A stretch of DNA of 38,352 nt from Salinivirgaceae bacterium (GTDB lineage: Bacteria > Bacteroidota > Bacteroidia > Bacteroidales > Salinivirgaceae), in NCBI GenBank assembly GCA_002869335.1, contig PKTE01000069.1, positions 1 to 38,352 on the forward strand. The letters are read 5' to 3'. A model generated the notes under the pieces. That model had not been told where the DNA came from. It saw only the letters and a list, made by a program, of their open reading frames with translations, and searched no databases. Made by a program: the position numbers and the translations under genes. Positions 1-6,275 of this stretch are shown here, piece after piece. Within the stretch, counting starts at the first letter, position 1. Every line of letters begins with the position of its first letter.

Positions 1-342
1 GAAGTTTACAAAATCGTTTACTTTGTATTGAAGCCAGGCTTGTTCAATATAAACCTCTTCCACATGTTCAAGTTCAACTTCTGTTACAAATTGTGTACGG
101 TCATTAAATTGATATCCGAATAGCAAAACGATTCTGTGTACATCTAGTTTTCCGTTTTGACGAATCTCTCCATCAAGTGGCTGGTTATAATGTACCTCTC
201 CGTATCCGCCAATTTTTAATTTACCATTGGTTTGAATTAGTTTTTCTGCACTGTTTACGTAAACATTTGTGCTGTCTTTTTGAGCCACTCCATTTATGAC
301 CATTGCCAATCCTAAAATAATTGTAATTGTAATTTTTTGCAT
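1..342 (-). CDS. Porin-like outer-membrane protein, N-terminal part (runs off window)
   Basis: The reading frame opens at the ATG at 342-340 and stays open to base 1, giving 114 residues of a longer protein. It starts with a typical signal peptide (hydrophobic stretch ending NGVAQ) and continues with a mature start, KLKIGGYGEVHYNQ, followed by DVHRIVLLFGYQFND and an acidic stretch EVELEHVEEVYIEQAWLQYK. These alternating strands, with the GGYGE opening, resemble the first strands of Bacteroidota phosphate-selective/OprO-type porins. The substrate cannot be told from this part. It is the last gene in its direction here; a TAnnTTTG-type box lies about 40 bases upstream. Outer-membrane barrel is fairly sure, subfamily is not. 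Confidence 0.7.
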   Translation of the reverse strand, partial: MQKITITIILGLAMVINGVAQKDSTNVYVNSAEKLIQTNGKLKIGGYGEVHYNQPLDGEIRQNGKLDVHRIVLLFGYQFNDRTQFVTEVELEHVEEVYIEQAWLQYKVNDFVNF

Positions 343-380
343 TGCTTTATCTCTTTTTATTTAGATTCAATTAACATTGG

Positions 381-388
381 CAAAAGTA
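381..388 (-). promoter_or_regulatory. Possible -7 box of the porin gene
   Basis: On the minus strand this reads TACTTTTG, matching the Bacteroidota -7 consensus TAnnTTTG, and lies about 40 bases before the porin ATG. No TTG triplet stands at the usual 19-21 base spacing, so the promoter is only tentative. Confidence 0.3.
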
Positions 389-487
389 GCGCGCGAAACA
401 CAATTCTGAAATCCCTATTTGTTGGGATATTTAATAAGTAAGTAATATGTTTTAGGTTACAGAAGGTTGGCTTGTGCCTTTTTGGAG

Positions 488-1054
488 TTATTGCGTATTT
501 AAGGTATGCTCTAAAAGTATCTTGATTCCCAGCCCTATTAGTACAAGACCACCAATAAGTTCCAGTTTAATGTTCAATTTATGTCCCAAATGATGACCAA
601 TGTATATGCCTGAAAAGCTAAAGGCAAAGGTTATAATACCTATGATTATAGCAGGAATCCATATTGTTTCGCCAAGCAATCCAATACCAATACCTACTAT
701 TAGAGCATCAATACTTGTGGCAAGCGCCATTCCTGCTAATACTAAATTTTGTGATGGACAAAAGCATGATTGATCCTCTTTTTTTGAGAATCCTTCATAT
801 ATCATTTTTCCTCCAATGGCTGATAATAAAACAAAGGCAACCCAGTGATCATATGCTGCAATTATATTCTGAAAACCTTTGCCTACAAACCATCCAATAA
901 CTGGGAGAACTCCTTGAAAAAGGGCCATGAAAAGGGCAACTTTAAGGCTGTCCGCAATTCGGATTTTTCTCATACAAACTCCGGTGCTTATACTGGCTGC
1001 TAAACTGTCAATTGATAATCCAATGGCTAAAATTAGAATGGCAAGAAAAGTCAT
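488..1054 (-). CDS. mntP: MntP-family manganese exporter
   Basis: This 188-residue inner-membrane protein matches the MntP (DUF204) family in length and layout: six hydrophobic helices in two similar halves of three. The family's conserved acidic motifs are visible, SIDSLAAS near residue 15 in helix 1 and TSIDALIVGIG near residue 113 in helix 4; these aspartates are needed for Mn2+ export in characterised MntP. It is expected to pump Mn2+ out of the cell. The gene stands alone 65 bases after the luxR-type gene, with its own promoter. The short leader leaves no room for a yybP-ykoY riboswitch, which controls mntP elsewhere. Confidence 0.9.
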   Translation of the reverse strand: MTFLAILILAIGLSIDSLAASISTGVCMRKIRIADSLKVALFMALFQGVLPVIGWFVGKGFQNIIAAYDHWVAFVLLSAIGGKMIYEGFSKKEDQSCFCPSQNLVLAGMALATSIDALIVGIGIGLLGETIWIPAIIIGIITFAFSFSGIYIGHHLGHKLNIKLELIGGLVLIGLGIKILLEHTLNTQ

Positions 1055-1077
1055 TTATTGAATTTTTTCAAAAGGTG

Positions 1078-1107
1078 CAAAAATAGCACCATATTTAGTA
1101 TTTACAA
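1078..1107 (-). promoter_or_regulatory. Promoter of mntP, with -7 box inside a dyad
   Basis: On the minus strand a TTG (1107-1105) is followed by exactly 19 bases and then TATTTTTG (1085-1078), a full match to the Bacteroidota primary-sigma consensus. The -7 box sits in the inverted repeat GGTGC-N7-GCACC (1074-1090), so a repressor binding the dyad could block it. Expected transcription start is about 17 bases before the mntP ATG. Confidence 0.65.
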
Positions 1108-1119
1108 TGAAATACAGCA

Positions 1120-1710
1120 TTAAATAAGAGAGTTTGGATCAATGCTATTTGTATCTACAATATTGTTTATTATGGCATAAACAGTTAGTCCGGAGATGGA
1201 TTTAATACCAAGTTTAGCAGTAATATTTTTTCTGTGCGAAATGACTGTATGAATACTTATGTGTAGCTTTTCTGCAATCTCTTTGTTTGTTAGTCCTGTC
1301 GATACTTCCCTTAAAACATCTTTTTCGCGAATGGTAAGATTACTGTTTTCTATTTCATTACTATGAGTTTCTGCTGCTGCTAATTGTGGATGAATAATAT
1401 TGTAGAAATCGGCAGGTTCAGCCCAAATAGATATGGACGAATCAAAACATGTATTTTCAATTGATTCCGATTTATTATGCAGCTGTATAATTACGACTTC
1501 TTTTGCAGCATCCTGATTTCTAATTTGACTGATTATAATATTTTCTGCATGTTCAGTGAAAACAATAAGCTTTCTTGCATCCACCTTTCTTGAAATGAAC
1601 TCCTCGACAGACGGAAAAACAAAAACATCCACATTAAAATATCCTTTTATCACATCAGTTAGTCCGCGACAAATAATGGAAGAGGAATGTATGATTACGA
1701 TTTTTTTCAA
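1120..1710 (-). CDS. LuxR-family DNA-binding regulator with degenerate receiver domain
   Basis: The protein has 196 residues. Its C-terminal third is a clear LuxR/GerE helix-turn-helix: LTIREKDVLREVSTG, then NKEIAEKLHISIHTVISHRKNI, around residues 125-180. The N-terminal part has the length and start (MKKIVIIHSSSIICRGL) of a response-regulator receiver, but the usual acidic pair is replaced by His-Ser and no phospho-acceptor Asp is apparent where one is expected (IVFTEHAE). It is therefore probably not controlled by normal phosphotransfer. The start ATG overlaps the end of the hemerythrin gene by four bases, so the two are translationally coupled, and the hemerythrin protein is the natural candidate for its signal. 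Confidence 0.8.
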   Translation of the reverse strand: MKKIVIIHSSSIICRGLTDVIKGYFNVDVFVFPSVEEFISRKVDARKLIVFTEHAENIIISQIRNQDAAKEVVIIQLHNKSESIENTCFDSSISIWAEPADFYNIIHPQLAAAETHSNEIENSNLTIREKDVLREVSTGLTNKEIAEKLHISIHTVISHRKNITAKLGIKSISGLTVYAIINNIVDTNSIDPNSLI

Positions 1711-2402
1711 ACTGACAATGTATTTTCAATGTGTTTAACCATTGGTATAAGTAAGTTATCCTCTATTCTAGCATGATCAGAAATGTCTTTTTCAAACCTG
1801 CTAAGTTCAATCAAAAAATCATTGGCTACATTTTGATTGTAAGTTGGCGGTATGTGTCTGACAATTAGAGTTTTGAGGTCGTTGATTTTTTCTTCAACAT
1901 TAGTGTGTTCTTTCTCAAAAGTCAGAATTGAAAAGTCGGATTCTTTTTTCTGTGTTTCAACTAACCTGCCAATATATGTGAAAACCCTTGACTCTTCATC
2001 TTCTATATGAGCAATGAGTTCTTCTTTATATTTCTGGTAAAAAGTATGTATGAGTTTGACAGCCCCATTATGAACCTGGCACGATACATTAAGGGTTTGG
2101 AGAATTTTCTCAAGTTTTGGTAGCGCGTAATTTATATAATAAGCATGCGTTTTCTTCAAATAGTTAACTACTTCAAGAATGCTATAATCATTTGGGTTGA
2201 GCTTATGGAAGTAATTCGGATTTTGATAAGTATTCAAAATTGCAAGAAAGAAATTCAGGTTTATATCAACCTTTTTGCAAATCTCTTCAACCGTTTGATT
2301 ATCTAACCCAAGTGAAATATTAAATCTGTTTATCACAGGTAATAGCTGGGTGTTTGATTCAATAACTTCGGCAAAAACATCTGTTGCTTTAATTATACTC
2401 AT
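1707..2402 (-). CDS. Hemerythrin-like domain protein, RIC/ScdA-like
   Basis: This 231-residue cytoplasmic protein has the size and plan of the ScdA/YtfE (RIC, di-iron repair) family: an N-terminal ~65-residue DUF542-like helical domain, then a hemerythrin four-helix domain. Likely di-iron ligands are visible as HAYYINYALPKLEKI, HIEDEESRVF, FEKEHTNVEEKI and DHARIEDNLLIP, giving the usual His/Glu pattern. The N-terminal domain lacks the Cys-Cys pair of true ScdA (here FNISLGLDN), so iron delivery to damaged Fe-S clusters is less certain than O2 or NO sensing. It is the first gene of a two-gene unit with the LuxR-type regulator. Confidence 0.8.
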   Translation of the reverse strand: MSIIKATDVFAEVIESNTQLLPVINRFNISLGLDNQTVEEICKKVDINLNFFLAILNTYQNPNYFHKLNPNDYSILEVVNYLKKTHAYYINYALPKLEKILQTLNVSCQVHNGAVKLIHTFYQKYKEELIAHIEDEESRVFTYIGRLVETQKKESDFSILTFEKEHTNVEEKINDLKTLIVRHIPPTYNQNVANDFLIELSRFEKDISDHARIEDNLLIPMVKHIENTLSV

Positions 2403-2412
2403 TTCTTATAAA

Positions 2413-2444
2413 TATAAAAAGCGATCTCTTCTAATGAGACCGCT
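2413..2444 (-). terminator. Rho-independent terminator of the sulfur operon
   Basis: On the minus strand AGCGGTCTC (2444-2436) pairs with GAGATCGCT (2428-2420) around a 7-base loop, with one G-U pair, and is followed by TTTTTATATTT. It lies 28 bases after the dsrE2-like stop codon and separates the sulfur operon from the hemerythrin gene. Confidence 0.75.
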
Positions 2445-2471
2445 ATTATGCTCATTAAATATTTTACAAAA

Positions 2472-2972
2472 CTACGTAAAAATTATTTGTGTATTTTCTC
2501 CACCGGCTTTTTCATAAAATTCACCTATAGTTAAAACAGCACTTACCTCTTCGTGTAAATCCTCTTTTGTGAGCTTAAACATATCCATTGCCAGCTTACA
2601 TGCATAAATTTCGCCTCCTCCGGCAGTAATCATTTCAAGAAATTCATCTACAGGTGGAATGTCCAATGCATCCATTTGTTTTTTCATCATGGCTGATACT
2701 CCTGCTTCAACTCCAGGAATTCCTCCCAACCAAGTGGGAAAAGGTAATCCGCCAGGCATGCGCATGCCTGGGTTTCCTACTGTTGCAGTATGAAGCTTTT
2801 TCATTTGCTTTTTTGTAATGGCATCAAGCCCGAAAAATGTAAAAAACACCTTAGCTTCAATACCTTCCATTACTGCTCCATTGGCCATAACTAGAGTGGC
2901 ATATACGTCCTCAATACTTGCTTTGGCGCAAATAATACAGACTTTTTTTAATGGTTTATCTTCTTTACTCAT
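2472..2972 (-). CDS. DsrE2-like (DsrE/DsrF/DrsH family) sulfur-carrier protein
   Basis: The 166-residue protein belongs to the DsrE/DsrF/DrsH-like superfamily, closest in pattern to DsrE2: VCIICAKASIEDVYATLVMANGA at the start, FFTFFGLDAI, a Gly/Pro-rich middle (GNPGMRMPGGLPFP, WLGGIPGVEAG), and GGGEIYACKLAMDMF near the end. Cys125 in that last motif is the expected persulfide-carrying cysteine; Cys12 and Cys15 are extra. Family members hold sulfane sulfur and exchange it with TusA/TusE-type partners. It is the last gene of the SQR operon, 115 bases after the TusE-like gene, with a stem-loop in the gap. The usual membrane-anchor helices of some DsrE2 proteins are not obvious. Confidence 0.85.
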   Translation of the reverse strand: MSKEDKPLKKVCIICAKASIEDVYATLVMANGAVMEGIEAKVFFTFFGLDAITKKQMKKLHTATVGNPGMRMPGGLPFPTWLGGIPGVEAGVSAMMKKQMDALDIPPVDEFLEMITAGGGEIYACKLAMDMFKLTKEDLHEEVSAVLTIGEFYEKAGGENTQIIFT

Positions 2973-3001
2973 ATTTTCTTTTTTTTAGCTTAATTTTTTG
3001 G

Positions 3002-3082
3002 AAAAGTCACAGCATGCTTGCAAACATATAGTTATAAGTTGTTCTTTTCATAAGTCCATTTACAATACATGCCGTGACTTTT
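3002..3082 (-). repeat. Long stem-loop between tusE-like and dsrE2-like genes
   Basis: AAAAGTCACAGCATG (3002-3016) and CATGCCGTGACTTTT (3068-3082) form an inverted repeat with a 51-base loop. In minus-strand RNA, the sense of the operon, all 15 positions pair, one as G-U; in plus-strand RNA that position is an A-C mismatch. It occupies most of the 115-base gap inside the operon and lacks a following T-tract, so an RNA-stability or partial-attenuation role is more likely than simple termination. Confidence 0.6.
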
Positions 3083-3087
3083 AATTT

Positions 3088-3399
3088 TTATACGCAACTT
3101 GCTGGTTTAGGAATTCCAGCAAACTTTGAAGAAAGCTTAAGTGGTCCGCCTGGGAATAGCTGATAAAGACCTTTAATATCAGTAATGCCAGATTTACCTA
3201 CTTTACGAATAGATAGCGGCTCACCTGCAGCATGTTTCTCGCGTAAATATTCCAATACTTCGTAATGCTTGTCAGTTAGCTCAATGCCATCTTCTTTTGC
3301 AATCTCTGCAGCTACTTCACGACTCCAATCTTCCATGTTGGTTAAATAACCTTCGTCGTTTAACTGTACTGTTTTACCAGCGATTTCTTTTTCTGCCAT
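3088..3399 (-). CDS. TusE/DsrC-family sulfur-relay protein (single-cysteine form)
   Basis: At 103 residues this is the standard size of TusE/DsrC proteins, and it carries the family signatures: a start around LNDEGYLTNMEDWS, LTDKHYEVLEYLREKH in the helix-turn-helix-like core, IRKVGKSGITDIKGLYQLFPGGP, and a C-terminal arm ending GIPKPASCV. The penultimate Cys102 is the conserved sulfur-binding CysA. The second cysteine of true DsrC, eleven residues upstream, is Ser91 here. It should therefore carry a persulfide but not form the DsrC intramolecular disulfide/trisulfide; functionally it is a TusE-like carrier. It lies in the operon with SQR, DUF1641 and DsrE2-like genes rather than with dsrAB or tus genes. 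Confidence 0.9.
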   Translation of the reverse strand: MAEKEIAGKTVQLNDEGYLTNMEDWSREVAAEIAKEDGIELTDKHYEVLEYLREKHAAGEPLSIRKVGKSGITDIKGLYQLFPGGPLKLSSKFAGIPKPASCV

Positions 3400-3492
3400 A
3401 ATTATATTTTTTAATGATTATTTATCTATGATCTTAGATCAGTTTTGTTTACTAATTTGTTTTGGATTGTATTAAACCATTTACTTAATCAC

Positions 3493-4173
3493 TTACGCTT
3501 TTGGTTGGTTTGCAATGTTTTTTAAGAATGTAACTGCAAAACCAAGTGCTTTTTTCATTTCCGGTTTATTCATTTCACGCATTAATTTCCAAACAGAATA
3601 TTCAGGTACGTTTTCTACCTCCATACTTTGGTATACTTTCACAGCATTGTTTACTGCATCAAGCATTTCCGGCTGTGTGAGGTTTTTCACTGTTTGAAGA
3701 ATTGTTGAGATATTTTCAGCTAATTGTGTCACATCATCTTTCGAGAAATTGGTTACTATATTGTCTACCACATCTCCAAAAGCTGCAAAGAATTCGAAAT
3801 AACCTTTTTGCTCAAAAACATGAAGTTTTTTAGTTGCTTCGATAATTACTTCATTTACAATTGGACCAGCGTCTTTGATAAGGTCATTGGCACTTTCAAA
3901 TAGTGATATAACGTTACCAATGTTTTCAATATTCTTAATGAGCTTTACCACGATAATTTTAAGCGCATCCGGGTCTATTGAAACCTGTTGGTTTTCGAGT
4001 TCTTCAACCGAAGAATCATATATGTCTTTTCCCACAAGGGATAAATCCTTTACAAGGTCTTCAACAGCTTCGGCTTTTAGTCGCTGTTGATTCACATTGT
4101 CCAGAATCAGATCCATTTTGTGGTTCAGTTCATTTATTTGTGTTTGTATGTTTTGGTCTTCCATGGGTGTCAA
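3493..4173 (-). CDS. DUF1641 family protein
   Basis: The 226-residue protein is soluble and almost entirely helical. It begins with a coiled-coil-like segment (EDQNIQTQINELNHKMDLILD), and its second half holds the region recognised as DUF1641: LTQPEMLDAVNNAV, then a conserved end with EYSVWKLMREMNKPEMKKALGFAVTFLK. DUF1641 proteins have no established biochemical function but are repeatedly found next to sulfide:quinone reductase or Hdr-like genes in bacteria and archaea. Here the start codon lies two bases after the SQR stop, so the two are surely co-translated. A scaffold or membrane-recruitment role for the flavoprotein is an inference from this linkage only. Confidence 0.75.
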   Translation of the reverse strand: MTPMEDQNIQTQINELNHKMDLILDNVNQQRLKAEAVEDLVKDLSLVGKDIYDSSVEELENQQVSIDPDALKIIVVKLIKNIENIGNVISLFESANDLIKDAGPIVNEVIIEATKKLHVFEQKGYFEFFAAFGDVVDNIVTNFSKDDVTQLAENISTILQTVKNLTQPEMLDAVNNAVKVYQSMEVENVPEYSVWKLMREMNKPEMKKALGFAVTFLKNIANQPKA

Positions 4174-4175
4174 TT

Positions 4176-5414
4176 TTACAAGTTCACTTTTTTCTTTCCG
4201 GCCATGGTCATATCTGCTTCAATCGGCATCTCTTTTCCGCGTAGCAAAATGTGCCAGTAAATCCAACGGAACATGATTTTACCATAATGATTAATTCGGG
4301 TGTTTTTTAATAATCCGAAAGGGCCAATACCCGGTAATGGAAATGTACCCGGAAGCGGCTCTGTTTCGTAATTGAAATCAATTAACGCACCTTTTCCATG
4401 TCCTGTCTCAATGTAGCAATTGGCGTGACCGTCGAATTTGGCTAGTAGTGGTCTTCCTTCAATGGCACTCATGATATTGTCAAACAAAATTTCTGATGCA
4501 AAGTGAGCTACAGAACCAGCTTTTGAAGTTGGAATATTAGAAGCATCGCCCAGCACAAAAATATTTTCAAATGCGTTTGACTGCAAAGTATGCTTGTCGG
4601 TTGGTATAAAGTTGAGATCATCTCCCAATCCACTGCGCTCAACCATTTCGTCTCCCATGTTTAGAGGTACAATAGTTAGGGTGTCAAATGGCACCTCTTT
4701 TTCATCATAGGATACAAGTACCTTTTTATCATTATCTACACGTTCGATATAAAAGTCGGGTATTACCTCAATGTTTTTTTCTTTCAGCAATTCGCTGAGC
4801 ATTTTTGTAGCTACAGGTTTAGTAAATGCTCCCGGAAGAGGAGTTACTAATTTGATATCTACTTTGTCGCGCATGCCTTTTTTTGCAAAAAATTCTTCGG
4901 CCAGACACACAAATTCAATGGGTGCCACGGGACATTTGAAAGGCAATTCAGTGATGGCCATTACTAGTGTGCCGCCCTCCCAGCTTTTGAAATGACGCTG
5001 TAGAGCCACAGCTCCTTCAACTGTATAAAAGTCGAAAATGTCTTTATACCACAGTTTGTCTTTTAGTCCCGGAGTTTCATCAGGTCTGGTTTGTGTTCCA
5101 GTGGCTACAATTAGAATATCATAGTCTAAAGCTTTCCCATCTTCTAGCAGCACCTGATTTTTTTCACCAACGATCTTATCAATACCTTGGTAAATTACTT
5201 TTACTCCAGCAGGGAAAAAGTCACTTTTTGATTTTATTACGTCCTGTTTATTGTATATGCCAAATGGAATAAATAAAAATCCGGGTTGGTAATAGTGTGT
5301 TTTATGCTTGTCAACGATGGTGATTTCCCACTCGTCGCGGTCTAATGCCTTACGAAGTTTGTTGGCCATCATTGTTCCGGCTGTTCCACCGCCTAGTATT
5401 AATAATTTTTTCAT
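4176..5414 (-). CDS. Sulfide:quinone oxidoreductase-like FAD protein
   Basis: The 412-residue flavoprotein starts with a Rossmann FAD motif (MKKLLILGGGTAGTMMAN) and has ILIVATGTQTRPDETPGL and FVLGDASNIPTSKAGS, the second FAD contact. Cys161 in PFKCPVAPIEF and Cys333 in HANCYIETG match the two redox cysteines of SQR; a third cysteine found in some SQR types is absent. Cys170 is nearby. The C-terminal ~70 residues (PLPGIGPFGLL, IMFRWIYWHILLRG) suit monotopic membrane attachment. It should oxidise sulfide to sulfane sulfur and reduce menaquinone. The start at 5414 is preferred over an in-frame one 92 codons upstream, which would add low-complexity sequence and swallow the regulatory region. Confidence 0.85.
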   Translation of the reverse strand: MKKLLILGGGTAGTMMANKLRKALDRDEWEITIVDKHKTHYYQPGFLFIPFGIYNKQDVIKSKSDFFPAGVKVIYQGIDKIVGEKNQVLLEDGKALDYDILIVATGTQTRPDETPGLKDKLWYKDIFDFYTVEGAVALQRHFKSWEGGTLVMAITELPFKCPVAPIEFVCLAEEFFAKKGMRDKVDIKLVTPLPGAFTKPVATKMLSELLKEKNIEVIPDFYIERVDNDKKVLVSYDEKEVPFDTLTIVPLNMGDEMVERSGLGDDLNFIPTDKHTLQSNAFENIFVLGDASNIPTSKAGSVAHFASEILFDNIMSAIEGRPLLAKFDGHANCYIETGHGKGALIDFNYETEPLPGTFPLPGIGPFGLLKNTRINHYGKIMFRWIYWHILLRGKEMPIEADMTMAGKKKVNL

Positions 5415-5482
5415 AAGATTATATTTTATATTTTTAATGATTCTGGTTTTATCAACTTTAGATATCCAGATATTTGCATATT

Positions 5483-5490
5483 CAAATTTA
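5483..5490 (-). promoter_or_regulatory. Possible -7 box of the SQR operon
   Basis: The minus strand reads TAAATTTG, matching TAnnTTTG, about 69 bases before the SQR start codon. There is no TTG at the expected -33 spacing; the FNR-type palindromes lie a little further upstream, as expected for an activator-dependent promoter. Confidence 0.35.
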
Positions 5491-5523
5491 CGTAATGGTT
5501 TCCCTTGCGTTGAATTTGTCAGT

Positions 5524-5554
5524 ATGATGATTATCATGGTATGATATTTATCAT
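5524..5554. promoter_or_regulatory. Two FNR-type operator palindromes in the divergent sqr / fnr-like region
   Basis: ATGATGATTATCAT (5524-5537) and ATGATATTTATCAT (5541-5554) are each perfect 5-N4-5 inverted repeats, the second extended to 16 bases. They match the FNR box TTGAT-N4-ATCAA except for the outermost base. Their centres are 17 bases apart. They lie 26 bases before the FNR-like start codon and 110 bases before SQR, so the regulator probably controls both itself and the sulfur operon. Confidence 0.75.
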
Positions 5555-5579
5555 AACACTTGATTAACAGAATAAGGAT

Positions 5580-6263
5580 ATGGACCCTAATTGTACGTGT
5601 GAGAAATGTGAGTTGAAAAGTCTTTTCTTTCAGAGTGTTAGTGAAGAGGAGTTGTTCAACGTTTGCAATAATAAAAAGGAAAATGAGCATAAAAAAGGAG
5701 ATTTAATTATCGCAGAAGGAAGCGTAATTAAAGACTTTATCTATCTTAAAAGTGGTTTGGTAAAGTTGTATAAAACAACACGAGACCATGAGCAAATATT
5801 AAAATTTGCAGGACCTTTCGATTTTGTGAGCATTCTTAATATTTTTAGTCATAATAAACATCAATATTCGGTGATGGCTTTGGAGGACTCTGTTACATGC
5901 CATGTGGATTTTGCTGAAGTTCGGAATATGGTGTTGGAAAATGGGGTGTTTGCCCATGGCTTACTTCAAAAAATGGGACAGGTTTCTGACAGCATTATAC
6001 AGGAGTCTCTTCAGATTCGGCGACATAATTTGAAAGGTCGTGTAGCCATTGTGTTGCTCTATTTTGCTAATAGGGTATATGAAAAAGATGAGTTTGAACT
6101 TCCTCTCTCACGGAAGGAAATAGCCGAGTATATTGGTAAAACAACTGAAAATGTCATTCGTGCCCTATCAGATTTTAGAAAAAGTAATATCATTAAGATT
6201 TTTGGAAAAGTAATTGAAATTATTGACAAAGAAAGATTGGAAAGGTTGTCAAAATTTGGTTAA
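5580..6263 (+). CDS. Crp/Fnr-family regulator with FNR-like cluster cysteines
   Basis: The 227-residue protein has an N-terminal cyclic-nucleotide-binding-type beta-roll (about residues 20-125), a dimerisation helix, and a Crp helix-turn-helix (LSRKEIAEYIGKTTENVIRALSDF, about 176-199). Glu190 and Arg194 take the places of FNR Glu209 and Arg213. Cys5, Cys7 and Cys10 form a CxCxxC motif at the N-terminus. Cys107, in ALEDSVTCHVDF, aligns with FNR Cys122 (ALETSMVCEIPF), so a [4Fe-4S] O2 or NO sensor is plausible. It is divergent from the SQR operon, has two palindromes just upstream, and is followed 12 bases later by a sensor kinase. That it controls the sulfur operon is inference. Confidence 0.85.
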   Translation: MDPNCTCEKCELKSLFFQSVSEEELFNVCNNKKENEHKKGDLIIAEGSVIKDFIYLKSGLVKLYKTTRDHEQILKFAGPFDFVSILNIFSHNKHQYSVMALEDSVTCHVDFAEVRNMVLENGVFAHGLLQKMGQVSDSIIQESLQIRRHNLKGRVAIVLLYFANRVYEKDEFELPLSRKEIAEYIGKTTENVIRALSDFRKSNIIKIFGKVIEIIDKERLERLSKFG

Positions 6264-6275
6264 ATTTACTAACCT

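Noticed and set aside
1055-1119. A yybP-ykoY manganese riboswitch before mntP
   Set aside because: The predicted leader is about 17 bases and the whole gap is 65 bases, too short for that riboswitch.
5415-5690. A longer SQR reading frame beginning at 5690
   Set aside because: The extra 92 codons are low-complexity, precede the FAD motif, overlap the FNR-type palindromes and run into the divergent regulator gene. The ATG at 5414 directly before the Rossmann motif is preferred.
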